Shown piece by piece: positions 30,545 to 42,165 of a stretch of 64,000 nucleotides of DNA. The position numbers and the translations under genes were made by a program. This DNA is from Triplophysa rosa (taxonomy: Eukaryota; Chordata; Actinopteri; Cypriniformes; Nemacheilidae). The notes beneath the pieces are model-generated. The model did no database searches and had not been told where the DNA came from. It saw only the letters and a program-made list of their open reading frames with translations. Numbering within the stretch: position 1 is the stretch's first letter; each line of letters begins with the position of its first letter. The DNA lies in contig NC_079908.1 of assembly GCF_024868665.1 (NCBI RefSeq), positions 1,616,000 to 1,679,999 of the forward strand, written 5' to 3'.

Positions 30545-31509
30545 CCAAACTGTATTGCCTTGGCCAAATTTTCTTACTGGTTTTGAAAATTGGTTTTGTT
30601 TATGCTAAACTTTTATTTGGAAACATTTGTTATTTGTTTTAAATGTTGATATTAGGCTCTTTTCTTTCGCTGTCGAAAATGTACATGGATATACACTTAT
30701 AGTGTATTCATTGCATTTAGCATTGATTAAGAACCATTCCTATAATCAGTATTAAACAACAGTTTTGTAATACTTGTGTATTCGTTATAGATGCCGTTTT
30801 TACCTGAAATGTAAAAAATAGGGGAATTAAAAATAAAGAAAAAAGTGTCCATGCTCAGCATGGTCTGTCGGCCATCAGTTTGACTAAAAAAATAAGAAAA
30901 AGCATTAGTGTTATAAGAGATTTGCCACCAGGCCTGAACTCGTCTCAAACTGACCTGTAGAGCGGCTAGCCTACATCCTTGTAAAATGTGCTTCTCTGGC
31001 TGGTGTGTGATTGGTGGAGAAGGAGGTAAGGCAGTCACATGGAGGGGTTGTCATATGTGTGCATTTCCCACATGGGGGCAGAGGGGCTGGAACTGGGTCT
31101 GTTATTCATGAATGAACTACTGCCTGTGGGAGTTCCTTTCTAAATGATGTTACCCCCCTACTACCAAACTGTGACCTCCCACAGCACAAGACACAGTGTC
31201 ACAAATACAAATACTGGAAGGGAATTCTGGACATGCCTCTTTGCTTTGCTGACAAGTGTGCTTCTGTTTGACTGTTGCCTAAATGTTCATCCAAAACACA
31301 AACATCATCCCGAATGCGCTGACTGCACTGTCAGCATCTAATAGCTCAGGCCAGGATGACGTCTCTAAAAGAACAGATGAATATCCTCCTCCAGAGAGAT
31401 GACTCATGCAGTATTTTTGATCCATAAAGCGGAGTAGTGCTTATCCACTGAGAAACTAAAAGAAAAAAAGGAAAAAAAATAAGACAAAGAATATTGAAAT
31501 CATTTTATC
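30545..31509. other. Spacer without recognised features
   Basis: Only short frames of no recognisable family. No exon or repeat was identified. Confidence 0.35.
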
Positions 31510-31830
31510 TAGGGCTGCAACAACTAATCAATAAAATCGATAATAATCGATAATGAAATTCGTTGTCAACGAATTTCATTATTGATTAGTTGGTCTGTGA
31601 CATCACGCAGTTATAAATCAAGCGCATCTTCATATCATTTATCTCGCCGTCAATCTGTAATAAATCATCAATAAGTGCATCTAATCTGAATGACACATAG
31701 TCATTTGATGCATGGTTATCGACTTCATTGGCTAAATGCTGTAACTCTCTAGCTAATTGTGCGCCCGCCATAGTTAACGTTATACGTGACGTTAGTCCAA
31801 AACAAGTCAAGAGTAATCGATCAAACGCTT
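31510..31830. mobile_element. hAT-type MITE, left part
   Basis: It starts TAGGGCTGCAACAACTAATC, followed by the palindrome AAATTCGTTGTCAACGAATTT (31556-31576). The right end was not found; AT-rich sequence follows. A minus-strand 74-codon frame (31810-31586, ...LARELQHLANEVDNHASNDY) lies inside and is of unknown meaning. Confidence 0.6.
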
Positions 31831-31899
31831 CAATCTACGCTGAACCAATAGTAGGCAAGACCAACCCATCTAATTATCATACAAGACACAGAAAAGTAA

Positions 31900-32245
31900 G
31901 AATAAATTCAAGAATAAATAAATAAAAGTGGAAATAAATACATGCGATAATAAAAAAATATAAAAATAAATAAACGTATAAATAAATAAATGTAAAAATA
32001 AAAGGAAATGATAAATAAAATAATCTAAAAATAAAATAAAAAAATAATTAAAAATAATTAAAAAATGGACACAAAAAATAATAAATCAATTTAAAAAATG
32101 AAAAGAAAAGTTAAAGCTAAGATCAATAATAGCTAAAACGAATTATTTTGTTTTATCAAACCATTCATTCCTTTATTTATTTTCATATTATTACATTTAT
32201 TCGTTTATATATTTATTTATTTATACATTTATTTATTTATAATTT
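31900..32245. repeat. AAAT/TTTA-rich low-complexity tract
   Basis: Long runs of AAATAAATAAA variants, then TTTATTTATTTATA, joined by about 60 bp of mixed sequence. Probably LINE tail or microsatellite expansion beside the L2 fragment. Confidence 0.7.
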
Positions 32246-33400
32246 TTGCAGGTTTAGTCCTCCATAGAAGATGGCTGTTTTTGTGACATTTGAGATGTGA
32301 TTTTTAAATGACAGGTTGCTGTCTAATATAATGCCTAGGTCTTTAACTGTATTTGTTGGAGTAACAGTGCAGCCTTCAATTTGCAGGTTATAATCCGGAA
32401 TATTCTGCTCACGTGTCTTTGGTCCGATAAATCATATTTTTATGATTTTTATTAAAATTTAATTTATTAGAATTTAAAAGAAGGAAATTACAAGTCATCC
32501 AATGTTTCATATTTTCGGTGCACTCTGCCAATTTGGATAGTTGGAAGGAATCATCTGGTCTTGATGAGATATATAGCTGAGTATCATCTGCATATCAGTG
32601 GAAGCTAATTCCATGTTTTCTAATAATGTTTCCAAGGGGAAGCATGTATATGGAGAATAGCAAGGGACCTAAAACTGATCCCTGAGGTAATCCATAATTT
32701 ACTTGCGTTAGATTTGATGATTCCCCATTTAAATGGACAAATTGTCTGTTTATTTGTTAATTCAGCAACTGTACTAAATAAAAACCTTCGATTGTTTTTG
32801 TTAGTTTCTATGAGGTTACGGAGGTGCTTAGCCTTTGCTGCTTTTAGTGCCTTTTTATAACAGTTTGCACTCTCTTTCCACGCAATTTTAAAGACCTCCA
32901 ATTGGGTTTGTTTCCATTTGCGCTCCAGTTTACGTGTTTCTCTTTTAAGGGCGCGAGTGGTGCTATTGTAACATGGTGCTACGTTTTTCTCATTAATCTT
33001 TTTTGACTTCATAGGTGCGACAGCTTCTAATGTATTAGAGAAAATAGTGCCCAATTTGCTCGTCATGTCATCGAGCGATTCTGTATTTATTGGTATGGTT
33101 ATTAAAGGATTCAGATCTGGCAAGCTCTTTGCGAAACTATCTTTAGTAGTCGAGGTAATTGTTCTGCCCTGTCGATAACGAGTTAAACGGCTGATTTCTG
33201 CAGTGCGCAGTGTTCATGTTATAAGATAGTGATCAGTGACATCGTCGCTTTGAGGTATAATATCTATATTGGTTAGATCGGCTCCGTGAGATATAATCAA
33301 GTCTAGTGTATGATTAAATCGATGAGTGGGACATTTGGTTTTTGTATTGACAATATGCTACATGAATAAATCTGAGTCAGAATCTGAGAGATCATCTTTC
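32245..33400 (-). pseudogene. L2-type LINE fragment with internal deletion
   Basis: On the minus strand the end of the endonuclease reads HTLDLIISHGADLTNIDIIP and SDHYLI-like DDVTDHYLITL, then a linker with RALKRETRKLERKWKQTQLE and [15 protein letters not shown]. It jumps directly (about 32715) to the B and C boxes of [19 protein letters not shown] and YADDTQLYIS. The fingers and A box between them are deleted. The 3' part runs into an AT-rich tract. It is non-functional. Confidence 0.85.
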
Positions 33401-34084
33401 CCAAACATTTGAAGAAGAAAAGGCGAGGTGCATGCAGCCGGAAGAGAAGTAAACACATCCAGTATATTTTTTATATAATATACTGCATTATAGGGATGCA
33501 ACAATACAGCTCACCCATGGTTCAACGAACCTCAGTTTATGGCCCACGATTTTCGGTTCGGATTGGTTCTGATGGCTTCGGCACATTAAAGTGTTTTTTG
33601 ATTGTTTTATGCTAACGTGACAGGAACAGTAAAAACTTAAGAAGGAAAAAAACAATTTTACTGAAATTCTCTTTATTTTACTTGACTTATTTTATTATCT
33701 TTAAGCAAAAAACAACTTGTACAAATTCCTGGTGTATTTAATAAATGTAAAGATTTACACTGGCAGCGCACAGCAGTTTTTGGTTTACTGCTCATCAACA
33801 TGCCAGTAAAATTAGCTTCTTGAAGAGGTTTTGTGCATCAGAGTAATTAAAATGACGTAATGCAAAACTTGCGATTGCTGTAATCGAAGTAAATGTGCGC
33901 TCAATGGGAAAGGCCAAAGATAATATATTAACAAGGTGCGTCACTGCCATTGCAATAAATTAGAAGAAATGCAGTGCTAAATAGCTGCTTGGAGGCACTC
34001 TTGCTATGACGTAAATAGCTGTCCGAAAGGCCGCCGAGTGGCATGACTTTCGTTAAACAGACTTTGGCGTGGTGCTGGAAGAGA
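33401..34084. other. hAT MITE remnants, no gene
   Basis: TAGGGATGCAACAATACAGC near 33493 looks like a hAT MITE left end, followed by CGATTTTCGGTTCGG. No matching right end or gene was found up to the SINE fragment at 34085. Confidence 0.4.
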
Positions 34085-34200
34085 CACTCTTTTTGCAGTG
34101 ATAGCTGCCCACTGCTCCGGGTGTACGTGTTTTCATGACTTGCTGTGCGTGTGTTCGGTAATAGGTAATAGGTCACTTTCACTTTTCACTTTCACTTTCA
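34085..34200 (+). repeat. Partial HAmo-like SINE
   Basis: It matches the body and 3' part of the SINE at 50493-50776 (GCAGTGATAGCTGCCCACTG...CTTGCTGTGCGTGTGTTC) and ends in GGTCACTTTCACTTTTCACT like copy 1. The tRNA-related head is missing. Confidence 0.75.
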
Positions 34201-34202
34201 CT

Positions 34203-35437
34203 AATTAGTATGTTCGTGACGTCATCACGCTGTACTTGCGTCTCGGAACTTGTTGTATTTTAATACAACTGAATGCCCAATAAAGCCGTTGTTGTTTATA
34301 TTCATCTATATATTTAATGTTTTAATGTTTATGTACATATGTGATTCGATCTGGGAAAACCCAACACATGGTGAAAATTTATATATTACAGTTTTTGATA
34401 CCATATTCAAGCCCTCAACAAATCAGTTTTTATTTTGCTCATACCTTGTGTATGTAACAAAAGTTATGTTAAAATCATAGCGCTTCGGCTGAAGCGCTAT
34501 GATTTTCAGGAACGGAATTTGGAGGAAAACGGGTTTAAAGTTAAGTGATGAAAATAAAAGCACAACAGTCCAGTATCACAAGTAAAACTCACTTTAGAGT
34601 AGTAAAAGACTCTATAAACATACTGTACAAAACCGTTTGAATAAAACGAAAGTAAGGAAAATGGTGCAGGGCACACTTACGAGAGCTCTGCCGTTATCAC
34701 TACACAAAGAAACTAGCAAACATTACGGATAACAACTAATAAGCAGTGAAGCAAGTTTTACGTTGTTTATCATGTGCATAGTATCTGGACTCATGATCAT
34801 CCCTTACTGTATATGTTTTGCGATCGGATAACTCCCGGTGCTGCAGACGGGGAGCTCTGTCATCTCACGAAAACATTGTATAAAAAACTTTGCATGCCGT
34901 AGTTTACACAGGACTGGCGGGAAACGTGCATTGATACTCCTTCATTCTTCATGTTATGTGGTTTACTTCGATAGGCGAACTGTCTTTCCTGCGTCCCAGC
35001 GCGACATCCGACTGGTTTTCCCAGATCACATCAGATATGTCTAGTCAGTAACAATGACGGGTGAAAACACGCACGTGCCTTCGCGAGCATATCACACTCT
35101 AATGAAGGGAAACGGGGAGTTACAAATTCATTGTAATCCGTCAAAATGATGGACGGACGGCCTTCAGATTTTTCCGTCACTGGTAAAAAAAATCAGAGAA
35201 TTTCACACACGTACAGGAAAATCTGAACCATGGCCAATCAGAGGGGGTCCGCCCTTCACTATCTCTGATTGGTTTGGACCACGATATGGGCCTAATGTGT
35301 GTCTGTTGTTGAATCACAGGGAGACTTTCGGAGTTGCGGAGACTTTTTTTCTCCCTCGAACGGCTGGTCGCACCGGTGCGACCTCAGATTTTTCTTAATC
35401 GCACCATTGAGAAATAAGGTCGCACTCTAGAGCCCTG
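34203..35437. mobile_element. Composite DNA-transposon repeat, copy A
   Basis: Sequence from GTATGTTCGTGACGTCATCA to the terminus ...GTCGCACTCTAGAGCCCTG. It matches the combined sequence flanking the gypsy element at 51480-51563 and 56940-58468. It comprises most of a CAGAGG-type hAT fused at about 35200 to the right end of a CAGGGCTC-type element. A perfect 16-bp-arm hairpin lies at 34471-34506. There is no transposase. Confidence 0.8.
34471..34506. repeat. Perfect 16-bp-arm hairpin
   Basis: AAAATCATAGCGCTTC, loop GGCT, then its exact reverse complement. In the homologous copy near 57135 only the right arm is preserved. Confidence 0.9.
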
Positions 35438-37795
35438 CGATACACTCAGCTCACGATTCGGTACATATCTCGATGCTGGGTTCACGATACGATACACATC
35501 TCGATATTTTGAACAAAATTCAAACATGAAACTGAAATTGAAATTACATTTATTTTCAAAATATTAACAATTTCAGTAACTTATTTTGTTGCACATACAA
35601 CTTAATAAAGAATTTTAACATTTTAAGGCTTAACTGAAATTAGAATTAAGATCAGTGTTTTGACAACAAATTTTTATTTAGTTTTAGTCATAGTCTTTTG
35701 ACTAAAATGCAGTTTAGTTTTAGTCATCCCAATTTATCATAGTTTTAGTCTATTTTTAGTCGACAGAATCTATATTATATTAGTCTACTAAAATCTATCT
35801 GGATTAACTCAGTTAATTGGTGTAATTAAATGTTCCATACAAAGATTTAACTGTTTCGACATAATTTACTTTACCTTGGAATTAAATGAAACCAGGTTAT
35901 TACCTTTATTTTTCAGAAAAGTTGAGTAACCTACTGGATATGCATTGTTGTAACACAGAGAATATTAGACCATGAACGACATGTAGCAGTTCATTCAGTT
36001 TCATTTTGACTCAATTGACTCGTTCGTTCAGTGAAGGGCGTGTTCATTCAGTACATTCAACCAATGAAACGCTCTGACAAAGCTCATGCTGAAGCGCTAT
36101 TGGCTCGTGTCTCGTTGAAGCTGCGCTGTCTTTGCTTGAGACAGTAATGAATGAGAAAAATCTTTCAAAAATACATATTACATAAACTGTATTACATTTC
36201 TTCAATCATGCAGATCACATACTTTAGCATGTCATTCGTAGGGCTGTGTGATTTGGGGAAAATATCTAATTGCGATATTTTTGACATTTGAGATTTTAAC
36301 TTTTCTAATTCTAGCTTCAGCTCAGTATTGTTGTGTGGAGCACAGTATGGGTATAGTTACCCTGCTGAAAGAAAACGACAAAAAAAACATTACAGAAATT
36401 CTAATTGTTTCCATTAAAACCATTACAAAATTCATTTTTGTAGTGTGTTTTGGGCATTATTCAAATGGTTCCCAACTTCCAGATTACATCACACCAAGAA
36501 TCCAAATACCAGTGTACACTATTATAGTTTCCATTAAAACAAATACAACTTCCATTGTAACCCTTAAATCCATAACATTTTCTATTGCGTTAGTTTATTA
36601 TTAAAATAGTTCATAGGTTACATAGGCTGATTTATAATTTAAGTATGTGGGATTTTTTTAAAACAAGTAGAAAATGTGCTGAATGTTTCATTTCATCCAA
36701 GTGAAATTAGCAAAACAGTTAGATAGAATTTACATTTGTTTGAAACGCGGAGATAGGCATGAGTTGACACAGGGTGCGCGTGGCGTCAAGCCTCGTCCGT
36801 ATTGCCAGATGCCCGAGCCGGACTCAAGTACTATAAACGTCATTACGAAACAGGCTGTGTGTGCGCATGAAGTTTAAACGGCTCGTTCGCGAGATGCGCA
36901 ACGCGGGGCAGAGACACGCGAGTATGAAACAGGCTGTGTGTGCGCGTTGCAACGTGGGGAAGAGTCGCGCGAGTATGACACAGTCTGTGTGTGCGGTCTT
37001 CTGAATTGGACGGTTCTTTAGTATTTATTTGCCTAATATGATCGATCTGACTCTGCAGATGCCATAATAACACACACTCTCTCTCTCCTGCCTTCTGTAT
37101 GTTTGTTTTTTTAATGACGGACGTTTACGCAGTTGGCTAGGGCAGTGCTGATTAGGCATAACGGAGGTGCGCTCACTCAGTTGGTTAGCAAGAATGCCAC
37201 TCGAAGCGGGCTTGGAACAGACGTGTTTCCTATTTTTCACATCGCTTCCACATCGCAGTTCTTGCGATTAGCAAATCTCAACGTCTCACATCGCGATTGC
37301 GATTTGATTTCAATTAATCGTTCAGCCCTATCATTCGATCTTTTAATATACAGTACGACTCACTTCATTGCTTCTCTGATTGGAACAACTCTGGTTTATT
37401 TTGGATTACTTTATGTTGCATATCACGTTATGCATCAGCTCACGTTAGCGGATAAATTAACATTGGCATTTAAAAACGTTTATGCTGCCTTTGTAATGAG
37501 TTTCGGGGTGACTCGCCTGCAGTCACTCTTCGAGTTTGCTGTGTTTTAACAGCGATTGTGAAGGAAAATATGACGCTTTGTAAACCACTTGGAGACACAG
37601 GTTGTGTCTTGTGCTTCTCTCTCTACCGCATATGTGAGATAAGCAAACGTGACGCGCTGGCGCAGAGTAGGTAGCGTCTTGACCGCTGAACGAATAGAAT
37701 TAAACATAGCGTAAAATATCCCCATCTCTCTATGAAGCAAATCGTAACATTTTTGCATCGCGAAATATCGTAATACGAAGTATCGTTACACCCTA
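35438..37795. mobile_element. hAT-type MITE, left end lost, with nested MITE
   Basis: It begins CGATACACTCAGCTCACGATTCGG directly at the end of copy A and ends AAGTATCGTTACACCCTA. The inner sequence has CGATACGATACACATCTCG and ATATCGTAATACG. The left TAGGGTGTAA-type end is missing. A second MITE (36239-37330) is inserted in it. Confidence 0.65.
36239..37330. mobile_element. Nested hAT-type MITE, 1092 bp
   Basis: TAGGGCTGTGTGATT...GATTTCAATTAATCGTTCAGCCCTA, flanked by TCATTCG at 36232-36238 and 37331-37337 (7 bp, possibly 8 with one loss). It contains a roughly 60-bp tandem repeat around GAAACAGGCTGTGTGTGCGC, three units at about 36845-37000. Confidence 0.75.
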
Positions 37796-38315
37796 CTTAG
37801 GGCTGGGTATCGATTCTGATGTTCCGATTCGATTCTGATTCACAAGCTCTCGATTCGATTCTCGATTCGAGTCAGTGATTTTACCCAGATAGCAAGCAAC
37901 CATTGAATCAATGTTAAAAATAGTTGATTTGTCAATGTTAATTGCATTGAATCAATATCATTTTTGCACCTGCAATTAATTTAGACATTTTTTAGAAATT
38001 TAAACAACTCACCATTCCCTTTCTGTCGGTCTCTCGGCGTTGTGTCGAACAGACAGATGGGGTTCGCCCTTGAGAACCTATCAACTTCAGACTATTTTGA
38101 AAAGGCCAATGAAATTGGCGAATGAAATTTGCATGCCGGACTCCCCCCCCGATGATCGACTTCGAGACTTTAAACTCTACGCCGAATTACTGCTGGAATC
38201 TTACGACGTGGTGCAGCGGACTGTCCCTTCCTGCGGCGACTTCCCCTGGGCGTCTCGGCAGTGCCAGTAGTGTTTGAGTTTTTTCTCTTAAAATAGCAAA
38301 TTTCTCCAGCGTGGC

Positions 38316-39727
38316 ATGTCCCGCTGTTCTCGTGGGTGCAACACACTCATCGAGGAGGGGGACGGACACTATGTCTGCTTCCAGCATGCTGGGGCAGACG
38401 TTGTGGATACATCCTGCCCGCACTGCTGGCGGTTGACGATTCAGACGTTGCGTTCACGGGTGGCTGTGTTCCCACGGGACTCAGCCACCACCTCGTCTGC
38501 TTCCCATTCCGTGACAGCAGTGGCTACGGCCCTGCCATCCGCTACGGCAAGCAGCGAGGGTGATATGAGGATTACTGTGAGCGTTAATCCGTCAGCCACT
38601 GGCTCGTGGACCGTTGGCACCTCGTCTCGCTCATCTGACCGTTCCCCAGGAGACGTCTTGTTCCTCAACCACGTATTCGGAAACGGTGCGTGATGATGAG
38701 ATGTCCCTTGCAGCATCGGAGGGTGACTTACTGCCATCCGACTCCGACGATTCCTCGGAGCTCCCTCCCTCAGGGGGTCGAGCCCAGGATGAAGCGGACG
38801 TCAGAACGTCAGCCATGCTTTCCTGGGCCGCCGTGAGTGTTGGGTTGCAGTGCCCGCACTGCCTCTCCCAGCGCTCGCGGGTGGATACATGGTGCCTCGG
38901 GTTTGAGCGCGGCTCCAAGCCGCACCCGCCCCCAGTGCTGTGTTTACCGGAAGTGCATGAGGAACTTACGCAGATGGCGGCCACCTGGCAGGCTCGACCT
39001 AGACTCCCGTCCAAAGCATGTAGATTTTTGGCATCTCTGGTGTCGAGAGCTTACATTGCTGCGGGCCAAGCTGCCTCCTCTCTACACGCTATGGCCATCC
39101 TGCAGGTCCATCAGGCCAAGGCGTTGAGAGAGCTCCACGAGGGTACCGACCCAGCGCTTATGCAGGAACTCCGCGCCGCCACCGACCTCGCTCTATGGGC
39201 GACCAAGGTGACCGTGCGGGCCCTGGGTCGGGCGATGTCCACACTTGTGGTCAAGGAGAGACCCCTCTGGCCGAACCTTGCACAGATGAGTGACGCCGAG
39301 AAGGTCTGCTTTCTTGACGCACCCATCTCGCAAGGGGGGGCTGTTTGGTGATACTGTCGAGCAGCAGTTCTCGACAGTAAAGAAGCAGACAGAGGCTATC
39401 AAGCATATCCTCCCCCGCCGCGACGAATTCCGTGCACCGTCTGCTTCCCAGCAGCCCTGGTCCTCTTCGAGACCACCACCCCTTCAGCAGCCGTGGCAAA
39501 AGCAGAAGCGGCCCTCATGGGAAGACCCCAGGGAGATCGAGAATACCTTCGGGCCCGACCCCAGCCATTCCATCGCTGGGTGGTTGATCTGGGACGGTTC
39601 CTGCCCTGTCCCAACAGCCCACTTTCTCAAAAAGAGTTTCCTCTCTCTCTGGGTGTTTATCACCCTCTACACGACGGTGTTCAGCAACTCGACGTTGCAT
39701 CACGGCGAGACCCAATGTCGAGGATAA
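38316..39727 (+). pseudogene. DIRS ORF1 (gag-like)
   Basis: The N terminus MSRCSRGCNTLIEEGDGHYV with further cysteines in DTSCPHCW resembles the Cys-rich start of fish DIRS ORF1. A frameshift near 38660 leads to DDEMSLAASEGDLLPSDSDD, then LPEVHEELTQ, SRAYIAAGQAASSLHAMAIL and AATDLALWATKVTVRALGR. A second frameshift near 39345 leads to LFGDTVEQQFSTVKKQTEA and a proline- and glutamine-rich tail. It is the nucleic-acid-binding structural protein of the element by position. Two frameshifts make it a pseudogene. Confidence 0.75.
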
Positions 39728-40549
39728 TCAGCAGCCCTCAGCACTCTCAGTCGACGGTGCGTTGTGCTACATCATCGCCAGGCAGGTAAGTCAGCAGAGC
39801 CGATCTCCTCCTGGGTATTTTGAGCTAAAACTTCACATACACACTCTGGGGACACCAGAGACTTATTTCACATCTAGTAAAACCATTCGAACAACCTCTC
39901 CTTTAAGAGCTCACGCAATATACTGGAACACGTGTTTTGTTTCCCAACTGTTTGGTCACGAAACAAACTGAATACCTTTACAAGGTTTCTTGTTAATATG
40001 GGAATTTTTAGGTTATTTTGTGTTAATATGTCCGTTTCAGAGTAAGAAGGCGTGAAAGAGAACTCCGTTTAGTATTCTGTGCTCTGACTCTCTGGGCGCG
40101 CGCATATCTCAAACAACCCGTGAGACCTGAAGGCTTTTAGTGATTATTATTCATGAAAGCTGCATTGATACACGTTTGGCTTCTATCAATAGCGAGATCT
40201 TTATACAATAGTTTAGTGCATAAAGTTTAAACACATGTTTCCTGCATTAGCTTCACATGCATACAATACTTGCAACACATTTCGTTATCTTTGCTGTTTT
40301 GTACCTTAGCAGGGGAAATTCTTGTATTCTGCATATTTATTTAAATTGCAAGATTGAGCGCTTCACTCGTCTGCTCTTTAGGTCCTTCGCCTCTTACCCG
40401 TAACCCGCGAATTACATCTTTGGGGGCAGGGGCACTGATAGATAAGTAAATGGTTGAAGGAGGGGAGACGAAAATGAGTAACTGAATGTAACATTTCTGC
40501 CATTAAATTTATAATATGCAAAAATTATATATTGATCAGTTTGACAGTC

Positions 40550-41002
40550 GCACCGGTGCGACCATTAAGAAAAACTTTGGAAAATTTGTCGCAAAATGAG
40601 ACCATTTAGTCGCAGTCTAGCGTGTCAGTGCATTGGTTATGATTTTCGGACGGATCAGGCCTTAACTTAACATTCTTCTCTCATCATCCGCGGCTACATC
40701 CACTCTGTTTATCTGACGGGCCTAGGCTACTCACCTCTCTCTGTCTGACTGCAGCACACATTTTCAAATGTACACACACGTACAGGAATATCTGGACCAC
40801 GGCCAATCTGAGGGGGGTCCGCCCTTCACTATCTCTGATTGGTGTAGACCACGATATGGGCCTAATGTGTCTGTTGTTGAACCACAGGGAGGCTTTCGCA
40901 GAGACTTTATTTCCCCTTGAATGGCTCAGATTTTTTTTTGTCGCACCATTGAGAAATTAGGTCGCATGTGCGACCAAATTGGTCGCACTCTAGAGCCCTG
41001 CC
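40550..41002. mobile_element. CAGGGCTC-type element, copy B (right part)
   Basis: It ends GGTCGCACTCTAGAGCCCTG inside DIRS. Internal sequence (GTACACACACGTACAGGAATATCTGG..., CCAATCTGAGGGGGGTCC) matches 58231-58468 and 35200-35437. It lacks the CAGAGG-type hAT present in those copies and so shows the empty site. The left end was not located. Confidence 0.7.
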
Positions 41003-41690
41003 CCTGACGAAGGACCTGCTTTCCCAGGGGATGGGCACGTTATGGCATCCCAGGCCAGACCTCTGGAACTTCCATGTCTGGACGGGATGAGGAGATCCTG
41101 AGTGGCCTACCCCCTGCGGTGGTTGAGACCATCACTCAGGCTAGGGCCCCGGCCACTAGGCGGCTATACGCCTATAGGTGGCGCCTCTTCTCGTCCTGGT
41201 GCTCTTCTCGAAGAGAAGACCCGCAGAGTTGCTCGATCGGGAACGTGCTGTCCTTTCCTCAAGAGAGACTGGAGAGTAACCTCTCCCCCTACACACTGGG
41301 AGTATATGTAGCTGCTACGGGCGCTCATCACGACCCAGTTGCTGGGAAGCCTCTGGGACAGCACGACCTGGTCATTAGGTTCTACCGCTACCACTTCGTC
41401 CGCGCTCCGTACCCTCTTGCGACCTTGATGTGGTCCTGGCGGGCCTCAAGAGGCCCCCCTTCGAGCCCCTCGGAGATGCCGCTCTTTCTCACCTCATGAT
41501 GAAGACGGCTCTCCTGATGGCGCTCACCTCCAAGAGGATAGGGAACCTACAAGCATCCTCCGTGTCCACAGATTGCCTAGAACTCGGGCCCGATGATTCT
41601 CACGTTATCCTGAGACCCCGGCCCGGCTACATGCCCAAAGTTCCCACCACGGACCCCTAGAGACCAGGCGGTGAACTTGCAAGCGCCCCC
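41003..41690 (+). pseudogene. DIRS RNase H end and tyrosine recombinase, N-terminal half
   Basis: LTKDLLSQGMGTLWHPRPDL is the typical end of the DIRS RT/RNase H frame. In the next frame GLPPAVVETITQARAPATRR and LYAYRWRLFSSWC give the core-binding part of a tyrosine recombinase. A frameshift near 41430 leads to ALLMALTSKRIGNLQASSV, which holds the first catalytic Arg of the R-H-R-Y set. The H-x-x-R and nucleophilic Tyr are missing because the gene breaks off near 41690. This enzyme integrates circular DIRS DNA without target duplication. Confidence 0.82.
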
Positions 41691-42165
41691 CGGGGGCAAT
41701 TTTTTTTGCCCAGCCCTACCGCTACTGTCAGCATCAACTTTGGTGAAGTGTAACCACACTTTTGAGTGTTTAGTTCTCTCCACCACCGTCGCGAATTAAG
41801 AGTGTTTCTTCTGTGTGGCTGCTCGTGTGTGTGCACGCTGTGTAGACACAAACTGCGCGAGAGACACGTGACGTGCTAAATTCTTGGTGTTATTGAAAAT
41901 TAGAAACTATTGTTGAGATAAAATGTGCAAGATAACGTTAATGTAGCAATAACATATAAGATTTTTGTTTTCTGAGGACCGAAAGCAGAACCGATAAGGT
42001 TGGAGCTTATCGATGCTCCGGTCTTTCATAATTTTGCCCCGGGGCCTGTTTAATACCAGGTTTCGGGTACCCATCCCTAATTAACATACAACATTCTGTG
42101 TGGACTTGAAATGGGTTAGATACGTTTTGTGTTCTCAGCGGATTTGCATGTATGATCAACACATC

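Larger units (their letters stand above)
38020..41690 (+). mobile_element. DIRS-type retroelement, degraded, with an insertion
   Basis: The 5' terminal region (38028-38290, GTCGGTCTCTCGGCGTTGTG...) is of the kind seen at fish DIRS ends. It is followed by gag (38316-39727), then a gap where RT should be, then the end of RNase H and the first half of a tyrosine recombinase (41003-41690). A block at about 39800-41002 ending in CTCTAGAGCCCTG is inserted. The second half of the recombinase and the 3' termini are lost. Confidence 0.8.
37798..42079. mobile_element. Possible hAT MITE split by a DIRS element
   Basis: The left end TAGGGCTGGGTATCGATTCTG is at 37798 and a compatible right end CGGGTACCCATCCCTA is at 42064-42079, with a DIRS element between. 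The flanks (ACCCTACT and ATTAACAT) do not form a target duplication, so the two ends might come from different copies. Confidence 0.4.

Noticed and set aside
34471..34506. Helitron 3' terminal hairpin
   Set aside because: It is not followed by CTRR at the right distance and lies in the middle of a repeat whose ends are known.
36248..36604. 118-codon frame as a possible membrane protein gene
   Set aside because: It lies inside a MITE with defined ends and duplication, has no recognisable family and a biased AT-rich composition.
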